Notes under the pieces: model-generated
Database searches by the model: none
Seen by the model: the letters and a program-made list of their open reading frames with translations, nothing else
Told to the model about the DNA's origin: nothing
Translations under genes and position numbers: made by a program
In this document: positions 51,263 to 62,659 of the stretch, piece after piece
How positions within the stretch are numbered: position 1 is the first letter of the stretch
How the letters are laid out: every line of letters starts with the position of its first letter
From: Streptomyces marinisediminis
GTDB lineage: Bacteria; Actinomycetota; Actinomycetes; Streptomycetales; Streptomycetaceae
Length of the DNA stretch: 64,000 nt
NCBI RefSeq assembly: GCF_026262575.1
Contig: NZ_JAPKFL010000006.1
Location: 62,001-126,000, forward strand
Reading direction: 5' to 3'

Positions 51263-52792
51263 TCAGATGTCGCGGAAGGTCTCGATCTGGGCGCCGATGG
51301 AGTTGAGGCGGGCGGCGAGGTCTTCGTAGCCGCGGTTGATGACGTAGACGTTGCGCAGGACGGAGGTGCCCTCGGCGGCCATCATCGCCAGCAGGACGAC
51401 GACGGCGGGGCGCAGGGCGGGCGGGCACATCATCTCGGCGGCGCGCCAGCGGGTGGAGCCTTCGACCAGCACCCGGTGCGGGTCCAGGAGTTGGAGGCGG
51501 CCACCGAGGCGGTTGAGGTCGGTGAGGTAGATGGCGCGGTTGTCGTAGACCCAGTCGTGGATCAGCGTCGAGCCGTGCGCGGTGGCGGCGATGGCCGCGA
51601 AGAAGGGCACGTTGTCGATGTTGAGGCCGGGGAAGGGCATGGGGTGGATCTTGTCGATCGGCGCCTCCAGTTTGGACGGGCGCACGGTGATGTCCACCAG
51701 GCGGGTGCGGCCGTTGTCGGCCCGGTACTCGCCGCCGCGGTCGTGGTCGAGGCCCATCTCCTCGAGCACGGCCAGCTCGATGTCCAGGAACTCGGCGGGC
51801 ACCCGCCGGACGGTGAGTTCGGAGCCGGTGACCACGGCGGCGGCGATGAGGCTCATGGCCTCCACCGGGTCCTCGGAGGGGGAGTAGTCCACGTCCACGT
51901 CGATGTCCCGCACGCCGTGCACGGTGAGCGTCGTGGTGCCCACCCCCTCCACCCGCACGCCCAGCCGCTCCAGGAAGAAGCACAGGTCCTGGACCATGTA
52001 GTTGCTGGACGCGTTGCGGATGACCGTGACGCCGTCGTGCCGCGCGGCGGCCAGCAGCGCGTTCTCGGTGACGGTGTCGCCGCGCTCGGTGAGCACGATG
52101 GGCCGGTCCGGGCGCACGGAGCGGTCGACCACGGCGTGGTAGGCGCCGTCGGTGGCGGCGACGGAGAGGCCGAAACGGCGCAGGGCCTGCATGTGCGGCT
52201 CCACCGACCGGGTCCCGAGGTCGCAGCCGCCCGCGTACGGGATGCGGAATCGGTCCATGCGGTGCAGGAGCGGGCCGAGGAACATGATGATCGAGCGGGT
52301 GCGGCGCGCCGCGTCCTCGTCCATCCCGGCCAGGTCGAGTGCGGCCGGCGGGACGATCTCCAGGTCCCGTCCCTCGTTGATCCACCGGGTGCGTACCCCG
52401 ATCGAGCTGAGGACTTCCAGCAGGCGGAAGACCTCCTCGATGCGCGCCACGCGACGCAGCACGGTGCGGCCCGAGGTGAGCAGGGACGCGCACAGCAGCG
52501 CCACACACGCGTTCTTGCTCGTCTTGACGTCGATGGCGCCGGAGAGGCGGCGCCCGCCCACGACGCGCAGGTGCATCGGGCCGGAGTAGCCGAGGGAGAC
52601 GATCTCGCTGTCGAGCGCCTCGCCGATGCGGGCGATCATCTCAAGGCTGATGTTCTGGTTGCCGCGCTCGATGCGGTTCACCGCGCTTTGGCTCGTGCCG
52701 AGTGCCTCCCCCAAGTGCGCCTGTGACCAGCCGCGATGCTGACGGGCGTCCCGGATGAGCCGCCCGATCCGGGCGAGGTAGTCGTCGCTCAT
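51263..52792 (-). CDS. HTH-MurA fusion (UDP-GlcNAc 1-carboxyvinyltransferase paralogue)
   Basis: 509 residues. Residues 8-62 form an XRE/Cro helix-turn-helix (HRGWSQAHLGEALGTSQSAV). From about 72 it is an EPSP-synthase-fold MurA. Lys-Asn of the active site are at 93-94 in SKNA and the catalytic Cys190 is in AGGCDLGTRS, so it is sensitive-type to fosfomycin on paper and looks catalytically complete. It would transfer enolpyruvate to UDP-GlcNAc, the first step of peptidoglycan synthesis. An attached DNA-binding domain suggests that it also senses or controls its own expression. The equivalent in S. coelicolor is, as I recall, SCO5998 beside aconitase. An imperfect palindrome, CTCATATGTGAG, lies just upstream. 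Confidence 0.88.
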   Translation of the reverse strand: MSDDYLARIGRLIRDARQHRGWSQAHLGEALGTSQSAVNRIERGNQNISLEMIARIGEALDSEIVSLGYSGPMHLRVVGGRRLSGAIDVKTSKNACVALLCASLLTSGRTVLRRVARIEEVFRLLEVLSSIGVRTRWINEGRDLEIVPPAALDLAGMDEDAARRTRSIIMFLGPLLHRMDRFRIPYAGGCDLGTRSVEPHMQALRRFGLSVAATDGAYHAVVDRSVRPDRPIVLTERGDTVTENALLAAARHDGVTVIRNASSNYMVQDLCFFLERLGVRVEGVGTTTLTVHGVRDIDVDVDYSPSEDPVEAMSLIAAAVVTGSELTVRRVPAEFLDIELAVLEEMGLDHDRGGEYRADNGRTRLVDITVRPSKLEAPIDKIHPMPFPGLNIDNVPFFAAIAATAHGSTLIHDWVYDNRAIYLTDLNRLGGRLQLLDPHRVLVEGSTRWRAAEMMCPPALRPAVVVLLAMMAAEGTSVLRNVYVINRGYEDLAARLNSIGAQIETFRDI

Positions 52793-53179
52793 GTTCGTGA
52801 GGCTAACTCATATGTGAGATGAGTGCTCGTTGGGGAGACTGGTGGCGCTGGGGCGGGCGGGTGAGGTGTGACGACGCCCGCGGTCGGCGGGCAGGTGGGT
52901 TACCCGGCGCGCGGCGGTGAAACGCGCGCCGGGCGGCGGGTGCGGCGCGGGCGGGGCACGGTGTACGGGACGGCGGTGTTCGGGATGGGCTGGGGGCCGT
53001 CGCGGCGCGGCGCTGCGCGCGGCGCCCGGTGCGGGCGTCCCGGCGTGCGGCGGCGCGGCGCCGCGCAGGGCCGGGACACGGCGCCGCGCTGCCGCACGCC
53101 GGGTCCGCCCGCCGGGTGCGCGACGCGCGGGCCGGGACGGGGGTCGGGCATGGTTGGCGGGGCGGCGATGTACTAGAGT

Positions 53180-53197
53180 TATCTCGACATCGAGATA
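53180..53197. promoter_or_regulatory. 18-base palindrome upstream of aconitase
   Basis: TATCTCGA-CA-TCGAGATA, perfect 8-base arms around a CA centre, 145 bases before the start. A MarR-family protein, TamR, is known to bind a palindrome before the aconitase gene in S. coelicolor; this is a candidate for the same control. I have not compared with the published consensus. Confidence 0.55.
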
Positions 53198-53240
53198 TCT
53201 GACGAGAACACTGGACGGGGCGTGCCGCCGTCTCTCGAAC

Positions 53241-53270
53241 TTAGGCAAGGCTAACTTAGGGCAACCTTAG
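53241..53270. promoter_or_regulatory. Iron-box-like sites upstream of aconitase
   Basis: TTAGGCAAGGCTAACTTAG (53241-53259) resembles the DtxR/IdeR/DmdR iron box TTAGGTTAGGCTAACCTAA at most positions. A second partly overlapping half-repeat, TTAGGGCAACCTTAG, follows (53256-53270). Control by an iron regulator would suit an iron-sulphur enzyme. Confidence 0.55.
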
Positions 53271-53341
53271 CCGCCGGACAAGGGTCGCAGGCGGCAGGAT
53301 TGCGGCGGTACGCGCGAACTCATGCACTGAAGGAGACTGTC

Positions 53342-56137
<2,796 letters not shown>

Positions 56138-57122
56138 CACCCGACCGCCGCCGGGCCCGGGCCACTCCGGCCGGGCCCCGCGGCGGCCGACGGCGCCGCG
56201 TCCCGCCCGGGGCGCGGCGCCGCCGCACGTCGCGCCCCGGCCACGGCGCCCCGCTCACGGCGTCCCGCCGCGCGCCGCCGCTGGCTCCGGGCCGCCGGGC
56301 CGGCGTGACCGCCCCCGGACGAACCGCGTGCCCTGGGACGACCGCGTTCCCGCGCTCCCGTCCTCCGGGCTACGGCGTTCCGTGCTTCTGTGCTCCGTGC
56401 TCCGTGCTCCGTGTCGCTCGTGGCCCGGGCGCTCATGCCCCGCGTCCCGTGGCGCCGTGCCCCGGCGTCGCCCTCGCCCGGACGCCGGGCCGGTCCTCCC
56501 GGTATCCGCGCCCGCGGACGCCGCGCCCTCACGTCACCGCGTGCCCGTGCTCCCGCGCCGCCGGACGCGTACGCCCCCGCGCCGCCGTGTCCTCGCGGCC
56601 CGGCGGCCGTGCCCCGGGGGCGGCGTGCCGTCGTGCCGTGCCGGCGCGCCTCGGACACCGGGCACGGAGGCGAGGGGGTCCGCCGTTCCGGGTCTGCCGG
56701 TACCGCGCGCTGGACGCGGCCTCCTGGCGTCTTCGCGTCGCGGTTCCTTCGTGCCCGGTGTCGCCTGGCCGTCGTGTCCGCGCGCTTCGACCCCGCGCTA
56801 CGGGTTCCGGGCCGGGGACGGCCGCGCCCCGCGTCGCCCACTGGCCGGGCCTCGCGCTCGGCGCCGTGGGTGCCGGCGGCGGGCGCTCGGGCGGGGCGGG
56901 AGGTCTCAACTCGGGAAAGACTGGCGGAACCCTGCACTCGATCTTGCCCGGCGCGGTGGAGTGGACTATACCTGTCGGCATTCGGGCTGCCCGCGACCCC
57001 GTCGCGGCCCCTTCCCGGCCGTACGACCCGAGCTCCACAGACCCGCGGTGTAAGGCCCTTCGCCGGTAGCGCCGAATGTCCGGTACACCGCCTGAGTCCT
57101 GGAAGAAGGCGAGGACTTGAGC
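56138..57122. other. Long GC-rich intergenic region between aconitase and ngcE
   Basis: No convincing gene despite open frames on both strands: they are Arg/Pro/Ala-rich, without family pattern or ribosome sites. A short tandem repeat of GTGCTCC lies at 56390-56413. The last 180 bases hold the ngcE promoter, including a DasR-like site at 56960-56975. Confidence 0.6.
56960..56975. promoter_or_regulatory. DasR-responsive-element-like site before ngcE
   Basis: AGTGGACTATACCTGT matches 12 of 16 positions of the dre consensus A(G/C)TGGTCTAGACCA(G/C)T. DasR, a GntR protein, represses N-acetylglucosamine and chitobiose uptake in streptomycetes. The site lies 148 bases before ngcE. Confidence 0.55.
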
Positions 57123-58541
57123 ATGGGCACCACCGACGTCAACCGCCGTGAACTGATCAAGAGGGCGACGGCCCTGGGGCTCGTGGCGACCCCGGCCATG
57201 GCGGCGCTCACCTCCTGCGCCACCGGCGGCGGCGGGGACAACGAGAAGGTGGCCGGTGGGGAGAAGACCGCCGACAACCCGCTGGGCGTCAACAAGGACG
57301 CGCCCCTGGACGTCGTCATCTTCAACGGCGGCTACGGCGACCAGTACGCCCGGGACGCGCACGAGATCTACGAGGCCGCGTACGGGCAGGTCAAGCACGA
57401 GAAGACCCAGAAGATCCGCACGCTCCTCCAGCCCCGCATCATCAAGGGCGACCCGCCGGACGTGATCAACAACTCCGGCGCGGAGCAGATGGACATCGCC
57501 AGTCTCATCGAGGAGGGCCAGGTCGAGCCGCTGGACGCCCTCCTGGACGCGCCCACCCTCGACGACCCGGACAAGAAGGTGCGGGACGTGCTCGTCCCCG
57601 GCACCATCACCAAGGGCCAGTTCGGCGGCGAGGAGATGTACCAGTTCAACTACTCCTTCACCGTCTACGGCACCTGGTACTCCGCCAGCGCGCTGGAACG
57701 GCTGGAGGTGGAGTACCCCAGGACCTGGGACGAGATGCTCGCCGTCTGCGCCAAGGCCAAGCGGCAGGGCATCGCCGGGTGGACCTACGCGGGCAAGCAC
57801 CCGTACTACTTCTCCTTCACGATGTACCCGTTCATCGCCAAGATCGGCGGCGCGGACGTGCTGCGGGACATCGACAACCTGGAGCCCGGTGCCTGGAAGC
57901 ACGACGCGGTGCGCGCCGCCTTCGAGGCCTACCACGAGCTGTACGCCAAGGGGTACGTGCTGGAGGGCACGCCCGGCATCGACCACATCCAGTCCCAGAC
58001 GCAGTGGACCAAGGGCAACGCCCTGTTCCTGCCCAACGGCTCCTGGGTGGAGAACGAGGCCAAGTCCACCACGCCGAAGGACTTCCGGATGACGGTCGCC
58101 CCGCCCACCGGGCTGGACTCCTCCGACGCCATGCCGTTCGAGACGGTGTGGGCCGAGGCGAGCGAGCCGTTCATGGTGCCCTCGCAGGCCAGGAACGTCG
58201 CGGGCGGCCTGGAGTGGCTGCGCATCATGCTGGGCAAGGAGTCCACGTCGAACTTCACCCGGCTCGTCTCCGCCCTCACCTGCGTCAAGGGTGCGGCCGA
58301 GGGGCTTGAGCTGCAGTCCGGGCTGAGTTCGGCGAGCGCCGTCCTGGCGGCCGCGGGGGAGAACGTGGTCACCCCGCGCATCCACGACTGGTACCTGGGG
58401 TTGCACAAGGACAAGGTCGGCGGGGCCATCGCGGCCATGATGTCCGGTGACATCACGCCCGACGAGGCCGTCACCCGCTGCCAGCGGTACGCGGACGAGG
58501 TGGCCAAGGACGACTCGATCCGCAAGTACGAGCGCTCCTAG
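57123..58541 (+). CDS. ngcE: N-acetylglucosamine/chitobiose-binding lipoprotein, NgcE-like
   Basis: 472 residues taking the ATG at 57123; a TTG two codons earlier is possible. The N-terminus RRELIKRATALGL with a lipobox LTSC indicates a Tat-type lipoprotein. The body follows NgcE closely: NPLGVNKDAPLDVVIFNGGY, then TLLQPRIIKGDPPDVINNSG and LFLPNGSWVENE. It captures N-acetylglucosamine or N,N'-diacetylchitobiose outside the membrane for the permeases encoded next. The energy subunit is probably the shared ATPase MsiK, encoded elsewhere, since no ATPase gene is here. A dre-like site lies upstream. Confidence 0.88.
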   Translation: MGTTDVNRRELIKRATALGLVATPAMAALTSCATGGGGDNEKVAGGEKTADNPLGVNKDAPLDVVIFNGGYGDQYARDAHEIYEAAYGQVKHEKTQKIRTLLQPRIIKGDPPDVINNSGAEQMDIASLIEEGQVEPLDALLDAPTLDDPDKKVRDVLVPGTITKGQFGGEEMYQFNYSFTVYGTWYSASALERLEVEYPRTWDEMLAVCAKAKRQGIAGWTYAGKHPYYFSFTMYPFIAKIGGADVLRDIDNLEPGAWKHDAVRAAFEAYHELYAKGYVLEGTPGIDHIQSQTQWTKGNALFLPNGSWVENEAKSTTPKDFRMTVAPPTGLDSSDAMPFETVWAEASEPFMVPSQARNVAGGLEWLRIMLGKESTSNFTRLVSALTCVKGAAEGLELQSGLSSASAVLAAAGENVVTPRIHDWYLGLHKDKVGGAIAAMMSGDITPDEAVTRCQRYADEVAKDDSIRKYERS

Positions 58542-58747
58542 AAGCACCGGCGCATCGGCGCACCGGCGTGCGGGTCGCGGCCGACCGGACCGCGGCCCGT
58601 CGCCTCGGGGCACGGGACGCGGGCGGCGAGCCACATCCGCCACCCCACCCGCGACCGGCGTGCCGGGGCGCCCGGCCGGCGGGTGGAGCGAGCAGGCGCG
58701 GGGCCCGGGCGGAGCCGGGCGCCGCACGGCGAGGAACGGGAGGCGCG

Positions 58748-59803
58748 GTGGCGGTGGAGGAAGCGCGGGGGGCGGGCGTCGGGGCCGCGCCGCGGCTGAG
58801 CGTCGGCGAACGGGCCCTGTTCGCGGCGGCGTTCGTGCTGCCGCCGCGGTGGACACCCCGGCGGGTCAAGACGGACCGGCGCTACCGCACGATCGACCGG
58901 TACCGCTTCGTGTGCGCCTTCCTGTTCCTGCCGCTCGCCGTGTACGCCGTCTTCGTCGTCTCGCCCTTCGTCCAGGCCTTCTCCTACTCCCTCACCGACT
59001 GGACCGGGTACAGCGCCGACTTCACCTTCGTCGGCCTGGACAACTACGCGCGCCTCGCCGACGACTCCGACTTCTGGGCGTCGCTGGGCAACAGCCTCAC
59101 CCTCCTCGTCCTCGCGCCGGTGGCCACCCTGGGGCTCGGCCTGTTCCTGGCGTTCATGCTCAAGGCGGGCGGCCGCAAGCGCCGGAACCAGGCCGTCTCG
59201 GGCGTACGCGGCGCCCGGTTCTACACGGTGCTGTACTTCTTCCCGCAGGTCATCTCGGTCGCGATCATCGGCGTCGTGTGGGCCGCGGTCTACGACCCGA
59301 TCACCGGGCCGCTGAACGGGCTGCTGGAGGCCGTCGGCCTGGACGGGCTCACCCAGCTCTGGCTGGCCGACCGCTCGCTGGCGCTGTGGTCGGTGCTGTT
59401 CGTGCTGTGCTGGAGCTTCGTGGGCTTCTACGTCGTGCTGTTCTCCGCCGCCATGGGAGCGATACCGGGGGACATCTACGAGGCCGCGCTGCTGGACGGG
59501 GCCGGGCGCGCGACGACGTTCTTCCGCGTCACCCTGCCGCTCATCCGCGACACCGTGCACACCGGCTGGATCTACATGGGCATCCAGGCGCTCGACGCCT
59601 TCGCCATCGTGCACATCATGACGATCAACCAGGGCGGCCCCGGCAACGCCACCCTGGTCACACCGGTCTACCTCTACAAGAAGGCCTTCGACAGCGGCCA
59701 GGCCGGCTACGCCACCGCCATCGGCGTGGTGCTGCTGCTGGTCACCATGGTCTTCGCGGCGATCATGACGCTCCTCAGCCGCCGCGAGCGCATCGAGTAC
59801 TGA
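58748..59803 (+). CDS. ngcF: Sugar ABC transporter permease, NgcF-like
   Basis: 351 residues from the GTG at 58748, behind GGGAGG. Six membrane segments are visible, beginning FLFLPLAVYAVFVVSPFVQAF. The EAA loop that docks the ATPase is YEAALLDGAGRATTFFRVTLP. The first 45 residues are a cytoplasmic extension of variable sequence. MalF-like subunit of the ngc transporter, 206 bases after the binding protein gene and 22 bases before the second permease gene. Confidence 0.88.
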   Translation: MAVEEARGAGVGAAPRLSVGERALFAAAFVLPPRWTPRRVKTDRRYRTIDRYRFVCAFLFLPLAVYAVFVVSPFVQAFSYSLTDWTGYSADFTFVGLDNYARLADDSDFWASLGNSLTLLVLAPVATLGLGLFLAFMLKAGGRKRRNQAVSGVRGARFYTVLYFFPQVISVAIIGVVWAAVYDPITGPLNGLLEAVGLDGLTQLWLADRSLALWSVLFVLCWSFVGFYVVLFSAAMGAIPGDIYEAALLDGAGRATTFFRVTLPLIRDTVHTGWIYMGIQALDAFAIVHIMTINQGGPGNATLVTPVYLYKKAFDSGQAGYATAIGVVLLLVTMVFAAIMTLLSRRERIEY

Positions 59804-59825
59804 CGGAAGCGGGGAGACGGGTTCG

Positions 59826-60776
59826 ATGAGCGCCATCAGCACCGACCAGCCGGCGGCGGGCAGCCCGGCCGCGTCACGACCCGGCGGCGGCGCGGCCCGG
59901 GGCCGCACCGGCGACGCACCGCCGCACGGGCGGGAGCGCGGGGGCGGCGAGGGCGGCCCGCTCAACGTCTTCTCCGGCGCCTTCCTGCTGCTGTGGGCGG
60001 TGCTGGCCGCCGGGCCGCTGCTGTGGGTGATGGTCAACTCCCTGCGCGACTCCGGGTCCATCCAGGGCGCGCCGTTCGGCTGGCCGGACACGCTGAGCCT
60101 GGAGAACTTCGCCAACGCCTGGTCGGACGCCGACATCGGCCGGTACACGCTCAACTCGGTGATCATCCTGGCCGGCTCGCTGCCCGGCACGATGCTGCTG
60201 GGCTCGATGGCCGCCTACGTCATCGCCCGCTTCTCCTTCCGCGGCAACCGCGCGATCTACCTGCTGTTCGCCGGCGGCATGATGTTCCCGATCATCCTCG
60301 CCGTGGTGCCGCTGTTCTTCGTCATGGACAACCTGTCCCTGCTCGACACCCGGCCGGGGCTGATCCTGGCCTACATCGCGTACTCGCTGCCGTTCACGAC
60401 GTTCTTCATGACGGCGTTCTTCCGCACGCTGCCGGGCAGCGTCGCCGAGGCGGCCACGATCGACGGCGCCTCGCACACCCGCACCTTCTTCCAGATCATG
60501 CTGCCCATGGCCAAGCCGGGGCTGATCAGCATCGGCATCTTCAACTTCCTCGGCCAGTGGAACCAGTACTTCCTTCCGCTCGCGCTGAACGCCGAGAACC
60601 GGGAACGGGCCCTGCTCACCCAGGGGCTGGCCGAACTCTCGGTCAGCCAGGGGTACGAGGGCGACTGGGGCGCCCTCTTCGCCGGGCTCACGATCGCCAT
60701 GCTGCCCATCCTCGTCGTCTACCTGGTCTTCCAGCGCCAGGTGCAGGACGGGCTCACCGCCGGCGCCGTGAAGTGA
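59826..60776 (+). CDS. ngcG: Sugar ABC transporter permease, NgcG-like
   Basis: 316 residues, ATG behind GGGGAG. A disordered Gly/Arg-rich start (1-45) precedes six membrane segments, beginning VFSGAFLLLWAVLAAGPLLWVM. The EAA loop is AEAATIDGASHTRTFFQIMLP. MalG-like partner of the preceding permease, completing the inner-membrane channel of the ngcEFG transporter. A tandem repeat follows 29 bases after its stop. Confidence 0.88.
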   Translation: MSAISTDQPAAGSPAASRPGGGAARGRTGDAPPHGRERGGGEGGPLNVFSGAFLLLWAVLAAGPLLWVMVNSLRDSGSIQGAPFGWPDTLSLENFANAWSDADIGRYTLNSVIILAGSLPGTMLLGSMAAYVIARFSFRGNRAIYLLFAGGMMFPIILAVVPLFFVMDNLSLLDTRPGLILAYIAYSLPFTTFFMTAFFRTLPGSVAEAATIDGASHTRTFFQIMLPMAKPGLISIGIFNFLGQWNQYFLPLALNAENRERALLTQGLAELSVSQGYEGDWGALFAGLTIAMLPILVVYLVFQRQVQDGLTAGAVK

Positions 60777-60804
60777 CCACCGGGCTCCCGCGCCGGAGCG
60801 GACC

Positions 60805-60853
60805 GGGCCGCGCGGTGCTGGGCCGCGCGGTGCTGGGCCGCGCGGTGCTGGGC
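60805..60853 (+). repeat. 15-base tandem repeat, 3.3 copies
   Basis: GGGCCGCGCGGTGCT is repeated exactly from 60805, 60820 and 60835, then GGGC. It follows the ngcG stop. Each unit can fold weakly; it may act in termination, or be a slippage product. Confidence 0.8.
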
Positions 60854-60968
60854 GGATCCGCCTGACCCGCCGTCCCGGCCGCCCCGCACACCGTGCCGCC
60901 GACTCAGCCCGTGCCGGCCGCCCCGCACGCCGTACCGCCGCCCGGGGCGTCGGGGCCGCCGTCTGTGA

Positions 60969-60980
60969 CTCACATGTGAG
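60969..60980. promoter_or_regulatory. Palindrome before the ROK regulator
   Basis: CTCACATGTGAG is a perfect 12-base palindrome. Differing by one base, CTCATATGTGAG stands before the HTH-MurA gene (52807-52818). Confidence 0.45.
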
Positions 60981-61127
60981 CACCCACCCCGCTCAGGGGC
61001 TTGACGGGGGAGAACCCCGCGCGGTCCCCTTAGGGTTCACATGTTGGAAGCAGGCCGTTCCCCGGGCGAGGGGCGGCCGACGCGGGCGGTCGGCGTGCCG
61101 CCGCGTCCTGGCGGGAGTGGGTCAGTA

Positions 61128-62324
61128 GTGGAGACACCGGGGTCGCAGTCCTCGCTGCACCGCGCCAACCTCGAACGCGTGGTGCGGGCCGTGCGCATGG
61201 CCGGCTCGCTGACCCAGGCGGAGATCGCGCGCACCACCGGGCTCTCGGCCGCCACGGTCTCCAACATCGTCCGCGAGCTCAAGGACGGCGGGACGGTCGA
61301 GGTGACCCCCACCTCCGCGGGCGGTCGCCGAGCGCGCAGCGTCTCCCTGTCGGGGGACGCCGGAATCGTCGTCGGGGTGGACTTCGGCCACTCCCACCTG
61401 CGCGTCGCCGTCGGCAACCTCGCGCACCGCGTGCTGGCCGAGGAGTCCGAGCCCATCGACGTCGACGCCTCCGCGGCCCAGGGGCTGGACCGGGCCGAGG
61501 AGGTCGTCGCACGGCTGCTCACCGGCGCGGGCATCGGCCCGGAGAAGGTCATCGGCGTGGGCCTGGGCGTTCCCGGCCCGATCGACGTCGAAACCGGCGT
61601 CCTGGGTTCCACGGCCATCCTGCCCGGCTGGGCCGGGACCAACCCGCGCGACGACCTGGCCGCCCGGCTGGGCGTGCCCGTGCACGTGGACAACGACGCC
61701 AACCTCGGCGCGCTGGGCGAGCTGGTGTGGGGCGGCGGCCGGGGCGTGGCCGACCTGGCCTACATCAAGGTGGCCAGCGGCGTCGGCGCGGGCCTGGTCA
61801 TCCGGGGGCAGGTCTACCGCGGACCCGGCGGTACGGCCGGGGAGATCGGGCACATCACGCTGGACGAGGCGGGCCCGGTGTGCCGGTGCGGCAACCGGGG
61901 CTGCCTGGAGACGTTCACCGCCGCCCGGTACGTGCTGCCGCTGCTCACCCCCAGCCACGGACCCGACCTGACGATGCCGCGCGTCGTCGCGCTCGCCCGC
62001 GAGGGTGACCCCGGGTGCCGCCGCGTCGTCGCCGACATAGGGCGGCACATCGGCAGCGGCGTGGCCAACCTCACCAACCTGCTCAACCCGAGCCGGGTCA
62101 TCCTCGGCGGGGACCTCGCCGACGCCGGTGAGCTGGTGCTCGACCCGATCCGCGACTCCGTCGCGCGGTACGCCATCCCCAGCGCGGCCTGCGGGCTGAC
62201 GGTCGTCCCCGGCGCGCTCGGCGGGCGGGCCGAGGTGCTGGGGGCGCTGGCGCTCGTGCTCAGCGAGATGGGTGACGCGCCCCTGCCGGCCGCACCGGCC
62301 CACAGGAGCACGGCCACCGTGTAG
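61128..62324 (+). CDS. rok7B7: ROK-family sugar regulator, Rok7B7-like
   Basis: 398 residues from the GTG at 61128, behind GGGAG; a start at 61041 would add 29 residues with no family likeness. An N-terminal winged helix (AGSLTQAEIARTTGLSAATV) precedes the ROK sugar-kinase-like domain with the ATP motif GVDFGHSHLRVAVG, DNDANLGALGE, and the zinc site CRCGNRGCLE. Rok7B7 of S. coelicolor lies beside xylFGH and ngcEFG exactly as here and affects xylose uptake, carbon control and antibiotic production. It is therefore likely to control the xylFG genes that follow. Confidence 0.9.
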   Translation: METPGSQSSLHRANLERVVRAVRMAGSLTQAEIARTTGLSAATVSNIVRELKDGGTVEVTPTSAGGRRARSVSLSGDAGIVVGVDFGHSHLRVAVGNLAHRVLAEESEPIDVDASAAQGLDRAEEVVARLLTGAGIGPEKVIGVGLGVPGPIDVETGVLGSTAILPGWAGTNPRDDLAARLGVPVHVDNDANLGALGELVWGGGRGVADLAYIKVASGVGAGLVIRGQVYRGPGGTAGEIGHITLDEAGPVCRCGNRGCLETFTAARYVLPLLTPSHGPDLTMPRVVALAREGDPGCRRVVADIGRHIGSGVANLTNLLNPSRVILGGDLADAGELVLDPIRDSVARYAIPSAACGLTVVPGALGGRAEVLGALALVLSEMGDAPLPAAPAHRSTATV

Positions 62325-62659
62325 CCGCACCCGGTGCGCGCTGGTCGCCCGGTGCGCCCGGGCCGCCGGTGCGTACCGGCCGCTTCAGCGCGCACCGACG
62401 GCGTCCGGCCTGTCGGGCCATGCCGGGCCGGCCGGTACGCGCGCCGGGCGCGCCCCGCGTCCCGGCGCGTCCGCTCCCCGGCACCGGGCGCCCGGCCCTC
62501 CCGCTCGGGCGCGGCCGACGACGTACGGCTTCACGGCTTCCACGGAACGCGATGTTGCTCGACCGTTGTTGATTTACTTCTTGACGACATCCTCCGGCGA
62601 CGGTTGACTTCCCCGCACCTCGGTCGCGATGACGCGGCCACGTCAGGGAGGTGCCCCAC
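62325..62659. promoter_or_regulatory. Upstream region of xylF
   Basis: The first 190 bases are GC-rich and featureless. At about 62552-62615 an AT-richer part with GACCGTTGTTGATTTACTTC and a nearby TTGACGAC likely holds the xylF promoter and possibly regulator sites. No exact operator is claimed. Confidence 0.4.

Larger units (their letters stand above)
52793..53341. promoter_or_regulatory. Divergent control region of the HTH-MurA and aconitase genes
   Basis: No gene. Near the MurA side, CTCATATGTGAG (52807-52818) is an imperfect palindrome. On the aconitase side are an 18-base palindrome (53180-53197) and iron-box-like sequences (53241-53270). The middle, 52860-53150, is very GC-rich and featureless. 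Confidence 0.6.
60777..61127. other. Intergenic region with tandem repeat and operator candidate
   Basis: No gene. Three copies and a bit of GGGCCGCGCGGTGCT lie at 60805-60853. A perfect 12-base palindrome CTCACATGTGAG lies at 60969-60980, 148 bases before the ROK regulator start, and is a candidate autoregulatory operator. Confidence 0.6.

Noticed and set aside
56305..57069. Long Arg/Pro-rich open frames between aconitase and ngcE
   Set aside because: All frames are open because of base composition; no ribosome site or conserved motif.
61041..61127. Upstream start for the ROK regulator
   Set aside because: The added 29 residues look unlike the family, and the GTG at 61128 has a better ribosome site and gives the usual N-terminus.
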